This document shows, piece after piece, positions 26,220 to 36,013 of a DNA stretch of 64,000 bases (position 1 is its first letter; every line of letters starts with the position of its first letter). The notes under the pieces were generated by a model. That model was not told where the DNA came from, searched no databases, and was given only the letters and a program-made list of their open reading frames with translations. The position numbers were made by a program, and so were the translations under genes. The DNA is from Rhynchopus euleeides (Eukaryota; Euglenozoa; Diplonemea; Diplonemida; Diplonemidae), in NCBI GenBank assembly GCA_963210315.1, contig OY723316.1:1178001-1242000 (forward strand), read 5' to 3'.

Positions 26220-28361
26220 ATGGGGTGGTTTGAGCGCATCATATCGATGGACGGGAGGCTGCAGGGCAAGGCGCGCAGGGACAGGCGCCTGATCTTCCTT
26301 GTCGCCATATCGATTGGCGTGCTCACCATCTTCCCGGCGATGTCGTCAAATCGCTCTTTCCAGATGACAACGGCGGTGTGCCTTCTCTTAGCAGCGCAGG
26401 CCGTCGTCGTGGCACTGTGCCTGTGCCGTGTCCACCTCTCGCACAGCATCGTGCGTGGCTACATCATGATCATTGGACTGTCGACGCTACTCTTGGACCT
26501 CTCCTTGCGATCCATAGGCAGCAGTTCCTCGTGGTCCTTCTTTGTGCTGCTCGCAGACCTGTCACTGGTGATCGGCCTCGGAAGGCGCTTCGCCACAGGG
26601 CTGACAGCAGTGGCCGCCGTGTGGGTCGTCATCACTGGGATAGAAGGGCTGCTTCGCTTCGGGCTGTACGACCTGCCTGGTTCACCCCCCTACTGGTATA
26701 GGTGGGAGCGTGTAGAGGAGGCTGTCAGCTGCACACACCCGCCGTGTGCTGTGACAGCGGTGAAGGGTGTGACAGAGATCAACAGATCGGTGCTGGTGTT
26801 GCTGATCGACTTCGCCGCCACACGCGGGTTCGCCGAGTTTGCGGAGAAGGAGAAGGCGTCGATGGGGCGGACCATCGAGACTGTGGAGGCGATTGCACAG
26901 CTTCTGGCGGGCTACGACGTCGACACCGTGGCGGAGATGCTGCAGGAGGCGGAGGCGGAGGGGCGGCTGCCTGCTGCGATGCACGAGGCACTTCGCAGGC
27001 TGGAGCAGAACCTGCGTGCGTACCGCCCGTACCTCCCTGCCGTGCTGCTGGAGCAGCAGCAGCACTCACCTGACGGCAGTGCTGGGCAGCCCTGTGTGCC
27101 ACCTGCTGCCGCACCCGGTGCGAAGAGTGAGCGTGCAGCAATCGTGTTCACCGACATCCGTGCGTCCACATCGATCTGGGAGGCGGCACCCGAGGCGATG
27201 AAGAAGGCGATGGTGGTGCACAACACGGTGATGCGATCTGCACTGTCTGCGTGGGGCGGGTACGAGGTGAAGACAATCGGGGACGCCTTCATGGTTGCGT
27301 TCGAGGATGCACATGCGGGTGTGTGCTTCGGGCTTGAGGTGCAGGAGAAGCTGCTTGCGGCGGAGTGGCCTGCTGCGCTGCTGGAGGTCGGGATCTGCCA
27401 CCCGACAGAGCTGTGGGGCGGGCTGACGGTGCGTGTCGGTGTGAACGAGGGTCCTGTGACGCTGGAGACGAACACGCTGACCGGGCGTGTGGACTACTTC
27501 GGACACACGGTGAACGTGGCTGCACGCCTCGAGTCTGTGTGTGTGCCTGGTGCAGTTGCGGTGCCTGCCGACCTGTGGGTGTGCGTGCGTGGGATGTCCG
27601 GGTGTACTGACGCACATGCAGGTGCCGCAGTGGCGACGGAGCTGAAGGGTGTGAGCGAGCCTGTGCCTGTGTGCAGCGTGTGGCCTGCCTGCCTGCAGGG
27701 GCGTGAGGTCCGCCCTCTGCCTGCCTTCGTGCTTGATGCAGCTTCTGGGTCGGAGTCATCTGGTCTGTCCTCTCGGCAAGTGTCACGCAGCAGCCTCGCA
27801 CAGGCTGTCCTGAACCGCAACGCCACAACGCAGCAAGCCACAGTGGCTGTGGCCACACTCAGCAGCATGTCTCTGGGGGACATCGACAGCGGGTTGGCAT
27901 CTATAGTGCCACTTCTGGGGCAGAGCGGCGGCGCGCTGATGTCAGTGCTCGCCAACAACTTCTTCATCGGGTGGAACGTCGGGAAGAAGATGGCAGCACA
28001 CGCGGAGGGCGCACTGCGGTTTGCACAGCGTGCGCTGCAGCACGGTGAAGGGCAGACGGTCGCAACACTCGGGATCGCAAGCGGGACTGTCGAACACGGT
28101 GATGTGGGGACTGTGCGGCAGCGCTTCGTGACTGTGTCAGGCAGTGCTGTGGAGGCGAGCCTTGCGCTGCGCCGTCTGGCTCTGTCGATGAACATGCGGT
28201 GCCTGTACACGGCGGAGGCACCACCGGGTGCTGTGCGCGAGATGCTGCGTCCCACCACAGCACGTCTGCCGCAGGAAGGCGACGCACCTGGCAGCCTGGC
28301 GTTCGAGGTGCAGTACACCCTGCCTCCCGTGTCGAAGGAAGCTGCCGTGCACCCGCAGTAG
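26220..28361 (+). CDS. AC2: six-helix receptor-type adenylate cyclase
   Basis: A 713-residue protein predicted to make cAMP at the membrane. The frame opens at 26124, but the paralog-conserved MGWFERII at 26220 is the likely start. Helices at about 24-42, 51-70, 78-97, 105-121, 125-143 and 189-202; the 45-residue loop before the last helix carries CTHPPC. Then the KEKASMGRTIETVE linker and YRPYLP (269-273). Catalytic class III domain 303-455: metal Asp 312 (FTDIRAS) and 355 (KTIGDAF), Lys351 and Asp425 as in adenylate cyclases, Asn432 and Arg436 (VNVAARLES). A second cyclase-like domain (540-690) keeps the fold words VATLGIASGTVEHGDVG but lacks catalytic residues. It shares NVAARLES, SGCTDAHAGAA and SMNMRCL with AC5. 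About 150 bases after the stop are shared with AC3 and AC4. Confidence 0.88.
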   Translation: MGWFERIISMDGRLQGKARRDRRLIFLVAISIGVLTIFPAMSSNRSFQMTTAVCLLLAAQAVVVALCLCRVHLSHSIVRGYIMIIGLSTLLLDLSLRSIGSSSSWSFFVLLADLSLVIGLGRRFATGLTAVAAVWVVITGIEGLLRFGLYDLPGSPPYWYRWERVEEAVSCTHPPCAVTAVKGVTEINRSVLVLLIDFAATRGFAEFAEKEKASMGRTIETVEAIAQLLAGYDVDTVAEMLQEAEAEGRLPAAMHEALRRLEQNLRAYRPYLPAVLLEQQQHSPDGSAGQPCVPPAAAPGAKSERAAIVFTDIRASTSIWEAAPEAMKKAMVVHNTVMRSALSAWGGYEVKTIGDAFMVAFEDAHAGVCFGLEVQEKLLAAEWPAALLEVGICHPTELWGGLTVRVGVNEGPVTLETNTLTGRVDYFGHTVNVAARLESVCVPGAVAVPADLWVCVRGMSGCTDAHAGAAVATELKGVSEPVPVCSVWPACLQGREVRPLPAFVLDAASGSESSGLSSRQVSRSSLAQAVLNRNATTQQATVAVATLSSMSLGDIDSGLASIVPLLGQSGGALMSVLANNFFIGWNVGKKMAAHAEGALRFAQRALQHGEGQTVATLGIASGTVEHGDVGTVRQRFVTVSGSAVEASLALRRLALSMNMRCLYTAEAPPGAVREMLRPTTARLPQEGDAPGSLAFEVQYTLPPVSKEAAVHPQ

Positions 28362-28600
28362 CACTCCTGTCTGCGAAGGAGGCACAGAAGATTGAATGCC
28401 ATGGCACAATCGGGTGTCGCACTCGCACTGTTGTGACGCAGAATCCGCCAAGCCGCAACAATTCAGACAGTCTTCTGCAGGATGGGGACTTGCGCCTCTG
28501 GCCCTGAATAGCAGAACAGCTACAGTCTCGTCCGGGGTGGGGCGAGTTGGTGGCGAATCCTCACGACTGAAGCGGCCCGACTGCTGCCCACTGCAAGACA
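28362..28600 (+). repeat. 3' flank shared by AC2, AC3 and AC4
   Basis: Starts at the stop codon with CACTCCTGTCTGCGAAGGAG. The match to 41,908-42,055 and to 45,568-45,815 (with gaps) shows that the duplicated or converted unit runs past the coding region. It may contain the shared 3' UTR. Confidence 0.8.
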
Positions 28601-28907
28601 GGTGTGCCCTGCAGAAGGAAACGTCAGAACTCACCGTGTGGCCCGCCCTCACCGGGCAGGGCACCCACAGGGCGCAAAACACAACATTACTCAAATCACA
28701 ACTTTTAACAACTCTCTGTTTGCTGTGTTGGATTAGTGGACCTGCATCATACAGAAAGTCCACGGGAGACGAACGCACAAGAACTGATACGCTATCCAAC
28801 TCGTGACTGGGGGGGAGGGCAAATAATCGTGCAATCCACTAGGCGAACGGGCGGGTATAATTGAGGGGCCCAAAAAAAGTCAAAAAGTTGGCGGGGGGGA
28901 ATCGTCG

Positions 28908-29304
28908 TGGGGTGCACGATTATTCACTTTTGCAAGTTTTCTGGTCAGTTCTGGGGACAAACATCGCAAAAACCTCGTCCGTTTGCATATTTGGAATCTG
29001 TGCGGATCGTGGTGGGGTCATTTGGGCCATGGGGTGTCTGTCTTCACCCCTTACTGGCAGTCACCGTCTGGGCTCATTTTCGTGTTGAAACTGGGGGCAC
29101 AAGGGCGGACATGTGGACGAATATGAGCCAAAATGGTGACGACCAGTCACGGGTGAAGACAGACACCCCATGTTCGAAATGACCCCACCACGATCCGCAC
29201 GGGCTCCCAACATTCAAAAGAACGGGGTTTTTGAAAATTCTGCGGAAAAAATTGCCCCTTTTTCTTCCAGAACTGACCCAAAAGTGAATAATCGTGCGCC
29301 CCAC
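28908..29304. repeat. Large imperfect inverted repeat with arms of about 180 bases
   Basis: Left arm 28,908-29,084 and right arm 29,121-29,304 are reverse complements with scattered differences. Both contain GTGCGGATCGTGGTGGGGTC and ATGGGGTGTCTGTCTTCACC. The outer tips carry CACGATTATTCA. Part of the arm also occurs alone at 30,998-31,080 and 31,185-31,275. It looks like a foldback (MITE-like) element. Confidence 0.75.
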
Positions 29305-30599
29305 GATTATTCAGCGGAAGAAACTTTATAAATGACCGTTTCAAAAAGGCACTATTATTTGACTATGCACGATTAATTGCCCCCCCCCCCCCCGGCCCCC
29401 CCCCCCCCCAGTAACTAAGTCACACCACACGGGCGCGATCTGCCCCTTTCTTTTGTTTTTACTAGTTGCGAGCGACGTAGCGTAGCGAAGCCGCGAAGTA
29501 ACGAAGGAAATCGTACGACTGAAGCTTTTGGATTAGCACCTTCATGCCACTTCACAGGGCCTCAACACAGCCTTGTGTGTGCTCAACAAAAAGTTGTCGG
29601 GAACTGTTCTCCCACAGTTGCTGGACAGGGTGTCTATAATAAAGCGAAAGGAGTACGATTTTAATATAGGGAAAGGCGTGTGAACACTGAAGGTCGGAGG
29701 CTCCACCGAAATAAGCTCGGAAGTTGATACCTCGGCTGCGCGTTGAAAAGAGCGCGGGGCCTTCCACCTACTGGGAAGGATGCCTGACGCTCGCCTGATA
29801 TGTCATCATGGGGCTGGGGGGGGGAGGTCAAAGCGGAAAGCCCGGGATCGGAAATGTTTCTGCCGATGGATCTTCGACAGACGAACCTTGTGGGGAATGG
29901 GATCTATTTTTGCAAGGGGGAATCAACCACCTCCACAACTCTCTGGCAGGGTACAGTAGATGCACAGACGCACGTCCACCTATTGGCTTCGTGTGGGTCC
30001 CCGCGCGAACTCTCCGATGCTGCCCTGTACACCTGCGAACCCGTGTTCAGATGTCCTTTACACACACGCCAAGGCAGCACACGAGAGGGTGGTGGGTGCA
30101 CCAACGCATCAGAAGGAAGAAGGTATCACAGTTGCTACGCTTTTTTGCAAACCCGCTGTATCTAGTTTGCACAAGCACACGTCTGGCTGGGGAATTCGTG
30201 TCATGCAGGTATCCCCATTGATATCTGTTGATGTATGCAATAAGCGAGTGAAGCCAACAAGTTCTGCTTCGTTTCTTCGCGTGGGCGAGTGAAGCAACGT
30301 CCGCGAAAGTGATTCGCCTGAGGAGGAAGCGGTGGCGGGGGGGAGGGAGGGCGTTACACAGTAGGTTCAAAACGAGACGACAGAGAGGTTACAACGTGGT
30401 GTTCGTGATGTTCATGGATGTAGCATGTCAAGAAGTGTGTAGCAAGAGCGCAAGGGCTTCTTCTGTCGATGCCCCATGTCCCAAATCACACATACCCTCT
30501 CTGACGTGTGCCACAGGGGAGGGTTTTTTTGTGCCAGACACCTGTGTGTCAGAGGAAATGCGACAGACACATGGAATGATTCGGTGCGCAGCGACGCTC

Positions 30600-30850
30600 C
30601 TTATTGTTCTTCTCTATCTTCTATCTTCTATGGTCTGCCATCAATCCACTTTCTGTACTTCAGGCAGGTCAGCCGAGGCGCCGCACACAGGGGTGGGGGG
30701 GGGGGGGGTGAGAGAGAAAGAAGCGTTTTTAAAAACCGGTGGACACAAACACACAACCCGGCCGTGAGATTTGTGCAGAGGAGTGGTGGAAGCCGTCAAC
30801 AAAACAGTTTCTCTTCGTTCCGGACCAGTCACGAGCGACGAAGGGAGGGT
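30600..30850 (+). mobile_element. SIRE-like short element, old copy
   Basis: Has TTTCTGTACTTCAGGCAGGT (30,650-30,669), a G run, then GGTGGAAGCCGTCAACAAAA (around 30,788). This is the order and spacing of the SIRE-like unit at 33,508-33,909. Non-autonomous, no coding part. Confidence 0.55.
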
Positions 30851-30997
30851 GGTGGTGGAGAGCAGGGCTTTTCCTAAATCTGGGGGTCCGGGGGGCTGGT
30901 GACCGAAATCGGATACAAAAAAAACGCGCTACTGAGGCACCTGTTTGGGGGGCTCAAAACTGATCGCATCGCCGCACATGACTGGCGTTATTGCATT

Positions 30998-31275
30998 ATT
31001 TGAGCTCCGTGCGGATCGTAGTGGGGTCATTTTGGTGGTGTGCGTGCCAAGTTTCACCCATGAAATGTGGGTCTGGTTCAGGGACTTCTGAAGGGAGGAT
31101 GTGACTGGGAGGCCAGAAATCAGCCCACCCACACCACCCACCCAGCGGGACCCCACTTACAGGTTTTTCAAAACCCTGTTCCTCTGAATATTTGGGATCT
31201 GTGCGGATCGCGGTGGGGTCATTTTGGCCATGGGGTGTCTGTTTGCACCCCTTACTCAGGGTTGCCATGTGGGCT
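30998..31275 (+). repeat. Two direct partial copies of the foldback arm
   Basis: CGTGCGGATCGTAGTGGGGTC at about 31,010 and TGTGCGGATCGCGGTGGGGTC at about 31,200 match the arm of the 28.9-29.3 kb foldback. The second copy also keeps ATGGGGTGTCTGT. Confidence 0.7.
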
Positions 31276-31609
31276 CAGACCCCCGTAGACATGCAGGTCG
31301 GAGAGTGCACTGAGGTGCGGAGGAATGCACCACTGAACACAGACACACGGCCCCTCCGGGGCTGTGTGTCTTTGCTTGGTGCATCTTCTCCCTCACAGGC
31401 AGCATCCCCCCAGCCGCTCAGCCCCTCAGCACCCTCCACTCCGGTGAATCCTCCCCAGAAATTTTTTTTCCTGCAATGCAAAAAAAACGCGCTAAACAGA
31501 GTGCAAAAAAAACGCGCCAGACAGAGGAAAAATCTGAAATTCAAAATCATGGAATCCGGACCCCTAGTTAGGAATAGCTCTGGTGGAGAGGCGTGTTGAT
31601 TTTTTTATT

Positions 31610-31990
31610 TTATGCACACTCGTGTGAGCGGAAAGCGCCCCACCACAGCTGCAACCAAACGTGCTCTATACACTAACCCCACCCTTCATCAGGCTCAGGG
31701 TGTGATCAGTTCAGGGTTTTGTGTGTAGAAGCGTCAACGCAACAAACAAAAGGAAATTCATCAGAGCGGTTGTAGCTGTGAAGTGATAGGGCGCTTTCTG
31801 CAACACGGTCTCCTGTTACGCACACGACCTTCGCGCGGAAAGTGTCATTCAGCTCTGCCAAACGTGCTCTACACACCACCCCCTTCATCAGGCAAGTGGG
31901 TTCGTAAGTGTGTGTGGAAGCGTCAACGCATCAAACGAAGTACCATACAGTAGAGAAAGAGCGGCAGAGTTGAAGTGACACTTTCCAGTG
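31610..31990 (+). mobile_element. Two adjacent SIRE-like short units
   Basis: Both carry AAACGTGCTCTA-type text, CCTTCATCAGG, then the motif at 31,727-31,741 and 31,916-31,930, followed by AGAGCGG and TGAAGTGA. A very similar unit is at 58,600-58,790, and the same left part occurs at the left end of the VIPER-like element near 33,970. Non-autonomous remains. Confidence 0.6.
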
Positions 31991-32085
31991 TCAAAAAGAT
32001 CGTAGGCAGCGCTTGGGCAACAAATACAACATCCTTCATCATTGGCTGCGGAGTTGCTTTTGTTTTGCCCGGATTTGGCGCACAA
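31988..32085 (+). repeat. Dispersed repeat C, copy 1
   Basis: Starts AGTGTCAAAAAGATCGTAGG and ends TTGCCCGGATTTGGCGCAC. The second copy at 55,636-55,735 is about 90% alike by eye. Both follow or abut SIRE-like text. Confidence 0.75.
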
Positions 32086-32226
32086 ACAAAGTGTTTGTTC
32101 ACCTGTGGGTGGGTGGTCTTCGCGATCGCTCCCCGAGCGGCCAGTCTGAGACCCCCCCTCCTCAGACTGGCCCTCGGCGGGGGTGGGCCCCCCCCCCCGC
32201 CGAGCGGGGGTCGGACTGCCGTTTTT

Positions 32227-32425
32227 GTGTGACAAACGCACCGTGCTCACGGAAGGCGTTCAGGTCGAAAAAGGATTTGCCGGGGTTCTTTTGTTTTGTT
32301 TGTGCAACCGGGAAAAAAAAGGTTGCAGTGGGGAGCTGTGTTTCTGTTCACCCCCCCCCCCCTCCCCCCGACACTCCACGCCCCCCCAACGTGACGGGTG
32401 GCCAGAAGGTTTTGCAACAAACAAA
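32227..32425 (+). repeat. Dispersed repeat B, copy 2
   Basis: Matches 22,501-22,622 and 39,189-39,322 through CAAACGCACCGTGCTCACGG, GTTGCAGTGGGGAG and CCAACGTGAC, with C-run insertions. Its last 24 bases form one arm of a hairpin. Confidence 0.75.
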
Positions 32426-32464
32426 TGTAGCCGTTTGTGCAACCTTCTGGTCACCTGCCACGTT
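32388..32464. repeat. Hairpin: 24-base arms at the end of repeat B
   Basis: Arms at 32,388-32,411 and 32,441-32,464 match at 21 of 24 positions around a 29-base loop. The right arm is a reversed copy of the repeat B end, so two B elements probably met head to head or one folded back on itself. Confidence 0.75.
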
Positions 32465-32567
32465 GCGGAGGGGCAGTCGGCGAATTCCGCTTCGGCTAAC
32501 CCCCGAAAAGGGGCAGTTTGCCGCCTCCAGCAACTCTTCGGATCGGCCCCGACCTTTTTTTTTTCAG

Positions 32568-33985
32568 CACACTTCGACAGGGGCTTAGCTTGGATTTTGG
32601 GGTTGGGGCCGAAACTCGGTCAGACTCGGTCACAGTACACACACAGTTGAGTTGCCCCCCACCACCCCGTTCACCCAGAATTCGACGTTGCTGCCTTCCC
32701 GGGTCCCCCCCTTCTTATCTAGAACACTAGCTCAGCAACCAGGTCTGCAGCCTCAACCTGGGTTTGCTTTGTTGCCTTTGTAGGCGCTGCATTGGCAGTT
32801 TCCCGCCAGTGGCGGGTAGTCCCGGCAGAGGAGATAGTCCTGAAATGGGCTGAAAAAGATCCTTCTTGGTGCTTCCGTGAACTTTTCCACCTCGCAAGAG
32901 TGGCTACGGGGAGATGCCCTGTGAATCTTCGCGACATTCCACTCCCGCAAAGAGTACATTTGCAAGGCTTTCGCTGCTCAGTTGACGAAGCCTGGTGGAG
33001 ACAAAGCGGAGCTTGGAAAACAAGCGTTCGACAAGCAGTACCCAGCGGAAGGATAGATGCAAGCTGGAGTAGCTTGCATGTTGCTGGGTACGTCAGAGCG
33101 AGGTTTCCCGAGGTAAACCTCCTGCAGGCCCAACCTCCGAATCTCGGAACAGACACCCGAGCTCCTGCAGAAGGGCAGTCTTGTGCGCCTGTGCCCACTT
33201 CGCTGGGTGTGCTGTTGGGGCCTTGAAGTCCAGGCAAAGGTACGCGCCATGATCCCCGGGAGAGGTGCCATGCAATGGTCAGCGATGTGGCCCAGAGCCT
33301 CCTGCACCTGCGTGCCCACCATGTTGCCGGGAGACGGAATTCGAGACTGCTGACGATAATCTTAGGCTAGCGACGAATACGGGACGGAAGGAGAATGGGG
33401 TGTTCGCGTTCCGCTCGCACGCGTGCTTCACCTCCTGTGCTGCTGCACCCCATAAAAATCCGATTTTTTCGCGGAAAATTTATGTTTTTTTTTTTGGGCT
33501 GACCGAGTTTTTTTGGTAAAACACACCCCGTGTGGTAGAGAAAATACGGCAAGAGTCTCGGTGGGTCGGAAGAGCAGATGGTTCCCGCAACAGCTCCCGG
33601 GGAGCGGCGGGTATTTCGCATAGGATGCCGGATGTGTGAACACGTTTGTGCGGTTTACCCTGTGTTGTGTGAACATATGTGTATGTGTGTGTGTATGCTC
33701 CACCCAACCCGACACATTTTCTGTACTTCAGACAGGTAAGGTCACTCGACACGCGGGGGGGGGGTTTTTTGTGTGTGTTTTTTCTGCCAGCCGACATCAC
33801 TAGCGCCAGCGAGAGAAAAAAAAACGCGTGACGAGTGACGGGTTGAGGTGGAAGCGATCAATGCAAAAATCATCTGAAAGGAAGACTCGAGAGACTGCTG
33901 CTGTATTTTTCCGGGTTTGGCTGAAACTCGGTCAGCTGACCGAGTTTCCCCCCCCAAGCTAAGCCTCTGCACTTCGATGTGGGCG
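32568..33985. repeat. Inverted pair of about 60 bases enclosing 1.3 kb
   Basis: GGGCTTAGCTTGG and GAAACTCGGTCAG occur in this order at 32,582-32,620 and in reverse at 33,920-33,975. They may be the terminal repeats of a DNA element whose interior (32,700-33,360) has decayed and which took up a SIRE-like insertion at 33,508-33,909. Confidence 0.45.
33508..33909 (+). mobile_element. Whole SIRE-like element: joined left and right ends of the gag-only YR element
   Basis: 33,508-33,815 matches the left end of the element at 59,707-60,013 almost base for base. 33,838-33,909 matches its right end at 61,923-61,994. The internal repeats and gag-like part are absent. This is the relation known between SIRE and VIPER in T. 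cruzi, where the long element carries the two parts of the short one at its ends. It includes TTTCTGTACTTCAGACAGGT (33,718-33,737), a possible splice acceptor, and the end motif variant at 33,850. It is young, judging by the close match. Confidence 0.7.
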
Positions 33986-34170
33986 GAAAGTGTCGCGTGC
34001 TTGTTCGTGCCCTTGTGCTCCTCACTCACGACACCATCATCAGCAGGAGTGTGAGTGTGGAAGCGTCAACGCAAATTATCGAGAATCATCAACACGTAGA
34101 AGTGAAAGCTACGACTGACCGAAGAGGAGCGACATCAAGGAGAAAAAACAAGAGGTATCAAGGAGACCAA

Positions 34171-34764
34171 GAGGCAGACCTTCCTACCGGGGAGACTGTC
34201 TACTGTGCAAGCGAGGTATCAAAAGAGGCAGACCTTCCTACCGGGGAGACTGTCCACTGTGCAAGCGAGGTATCAAAAGAGGCAGACCTTCCTACCGGGG
34301 AGACTGTCCACTGTGCAAGCGAGGTATCAAAAGAGGCAGACCTTCCTACCGGGGAGACTGTCCACTGTGCAAGCGAGGTATCAAAAGAGGCAGACCTTCC
34401 TACCGGGGAGACTGTCCACTGTGCAAGCGAGGTATCAAAAGAGGCAGACCTTCCTACCGGGGAGACTGTCCACTGTGCAAGCGAGGTATCAAAAGAGGCA
34501 GACCTTCCTACCGGGGAGACTGTCCACTGTGCAAGCGAGGTATCAAAAGAGGCAGACCTTCCTACCGGGGAGACTGTCCACTGTGCAAGCGAGGTATCAA
34601 AAGAGGCAGACCTTCCTACCGGGGAGACTGTCCACTGTGCAAGCGAGGTATCAAAAGAGGCAGACCTTCCTACCGGGGAGACTGTCCACTGTGCAAGCGA
34701 GGTATCAAAAGAGGCAGACCTTCCTACCGGGGAGACTGTCCTCTGGGTGCGAGCGAGAGAGGAG
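34171..34764 (+). repeat. Eleven tandem 54-bp repeats upstream of the gag-like ORF
   Basis: Units start GAGGCAGACCTTCCTACCGG at 54-base steps from 34,171 to 34,711 and are almost identical. As 54 is a multiple of three, all frames stay open. One frame spells KRGRPSYRGDCPLCKRGI, an AT-hook-like core plus CxxC, but it has no Met. Its stop overlaps the gag start as TAATG at 34,833-34,837. The repeats could be a promoter or leader array rather than coding. Confidence 0.9.
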
Positions 34765-34834
34765 CGGCATCAGGAAGAGGGGCAGGAGAAGCGCGTACAG
34801 GTGGGGGAGCCGGACGGGTGAGAGTTGAACGGTA

Positions 34835-35881
34835 ATGGCCTACTCCGTCGTGGACTGGGACAGGGTGGTGCCGTCCTTGGCAGGTCCGGGCGATGGCATG
34901 AATGCTCCGCAGGAGGCCTGCATCTTCCCGTCGTGCGGGGTCTCTCACAGCGCGACCATCACGTGCTACCGCTGTGGGTGCCGCACGACAAAGTCGTGCA
35001 TGAAAAAGCACACGACGGCCGGCACCGCCGAGCTTTTTATGCAGACGGCGGGGGAGCCCCACTGGATATGTCCAGCGTGCTCCTGGCTGGCCAGCCCAGA
35101 CGCGTTGCCGGAGGAACACCCTGTGGAGCACTCCGACAGTGATGACTGGGAAGACGACGCGCAGCAGGAGGGGGACATGAACCAACCGGAGCAGTCTGCC
35201 AGCGCGCACGAGGGATCAGACAAGCTGGACCAGGTCCTCGCGGAGCTCGTCACCATCAAGAAGCAAAACACGAGACTGGAGGCCAGGGTGATCGACATGG
35301 AGAAGGCTTTGAAGGGGATGGGTGACCGCCTGCAGGCCGTGGAGGAGGAGCTACCCGCAGATTTTAGTCCCCACGTAGTCGCAACGTGGGGCACCATGGC
35401 TTCAGCTCATATGAGAAGGGAGGTGAGGAACAAGCTGTCTACAGCTTTTAACGAGGCGGCGATCGGGGCGATCGGCGAGAACAAGGCAGACTGGCTGGAT
35501 CACCTCAAGCGGGCTTTCGAGACTCTGGACAACATCCTCCTCCTCGTCAACAGCACCGGGCTGAACCAGGCTCACCGCAAGGGCCTGCACCACGCAGTGG
35601 CAAGGTTGTCGGCGCTGACGGTGGTGCGGGGGAAAACGGCCCGAGGGGTGTACGAGCAGAAATGCCTTGATGCGGGGTTCGCGGGTTTCTCCGCTGTTCT
35701 ACACCACAAATTTGTGAAGGACGCCGTGGATGCAGCGTCGCGGGAGGAGCAAGCGGAGAGGTCCCGCTCAGCCGCGTTTCCTCAACAGCGAGACTGGCGC
35801 TACGAACCGTATCACACACCGTCGGGAAAGGGGAAGGGAAGGGGGAAGGGGCACACCGGGTCAAAGGGATCAAAGCAATGA
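34835..35881 (+). CDS. Gag-like ORF1 of the VIPER-like element
   Basis: A 348-residue frame. Residues about 29-80 form a treble-clef-type Cys/His cluster (CYRCGC, SCMKKH, WICPAC). An acidic stretch and a coiled coil (about 130-170) follow, then a conserved helical core (ADFSPHVVATWG onwards) and a Gly/Lys-rich tail (GKGKGRGKG) that may bind nucleic acid. The same layout is seen in the ORF at 60744-61859, so this is a real protein family carried by these elements. The frame is open end to end. Confidence 0.8.
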   Translation: MAYSVVDWDRVVPSLAGPGDGMNAPQEACIFPSCGVSHSATITCYRCGCRTTKSCMKKHTTAGTAELFMQTAGEPHWICPACSWLASPDALPEEHPVEHSDSDDWEDDAQQEGDMNQPEQSASAHEGSDKLDQVLAELVTIKKQNTRLEARVIDMEKALKGMGDRLQAVEEELPADFSPHVVATWGTMASAHMRREVRNKLSTAFNEAAIGAIGENKADWLDHLKRAFETLDNILLLVNSTGLNQAHRKGLHHAVARLSALTVVRGKTARGVYEQKCLDAGFAGFSAVLHHKFVKDAVDAASREEQAERSRSAAFPQQRDWRYEPYHTPSGKGKGRGKGHTGSKGSKQ

Positions 35882-36013
35882 CTCAAGCAAACACCCGCCC
35901 GCCCAACCCTACCTCTTCAGACCCTGCACCGCCAACTACCGACAGAAAGGAGCAACAAAAGCACGGGACGCAAGAAGAAAACACAAGCCCCACTGACCGA
36001 GAAGGCGCGCAAC

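Larger units (their letters stand above)
28601..33500. other. Long repeat-rich intergenic stretch, AC2 to YR element
   Basis: No gene is supported over about 4.9 kb. It holds the inverted-repeat element at 28,908-29,304, related single copies at 30,998-31,275, poly-C runs at 29,382-29,410, SIRE-like pieces at 30,600-30,850, 31,610-31,790 and 31,855-31,990, repeat C at 31,988-32,085, repeat B with a hairpin at 32,227-32,464, and a GC-rich patch at 32,700-33,360 with unconvincing frames on both strands. Confidence 0.6.

Noticed and set aside
32719-33322. Gene in the GC-rich patch at 32.7-33.3 kb
   Set aside because: Three overlapping frames of similar length on both strands with no recognisable motif; more likely the decayed interior of an inverted-repeat element.
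34171-34764. CRISPR array
   Set aside because: The 54-base units are directly tandem with no spacers, and they lie in a eukaryotic retroelement. The same holds for 60,088-60,743.
33979-34821. Protein-coding gene made of the 54-base repeats
   Set aside because: All three frames are open because 54 is a multiple of three, so openness is not evidence of coding.
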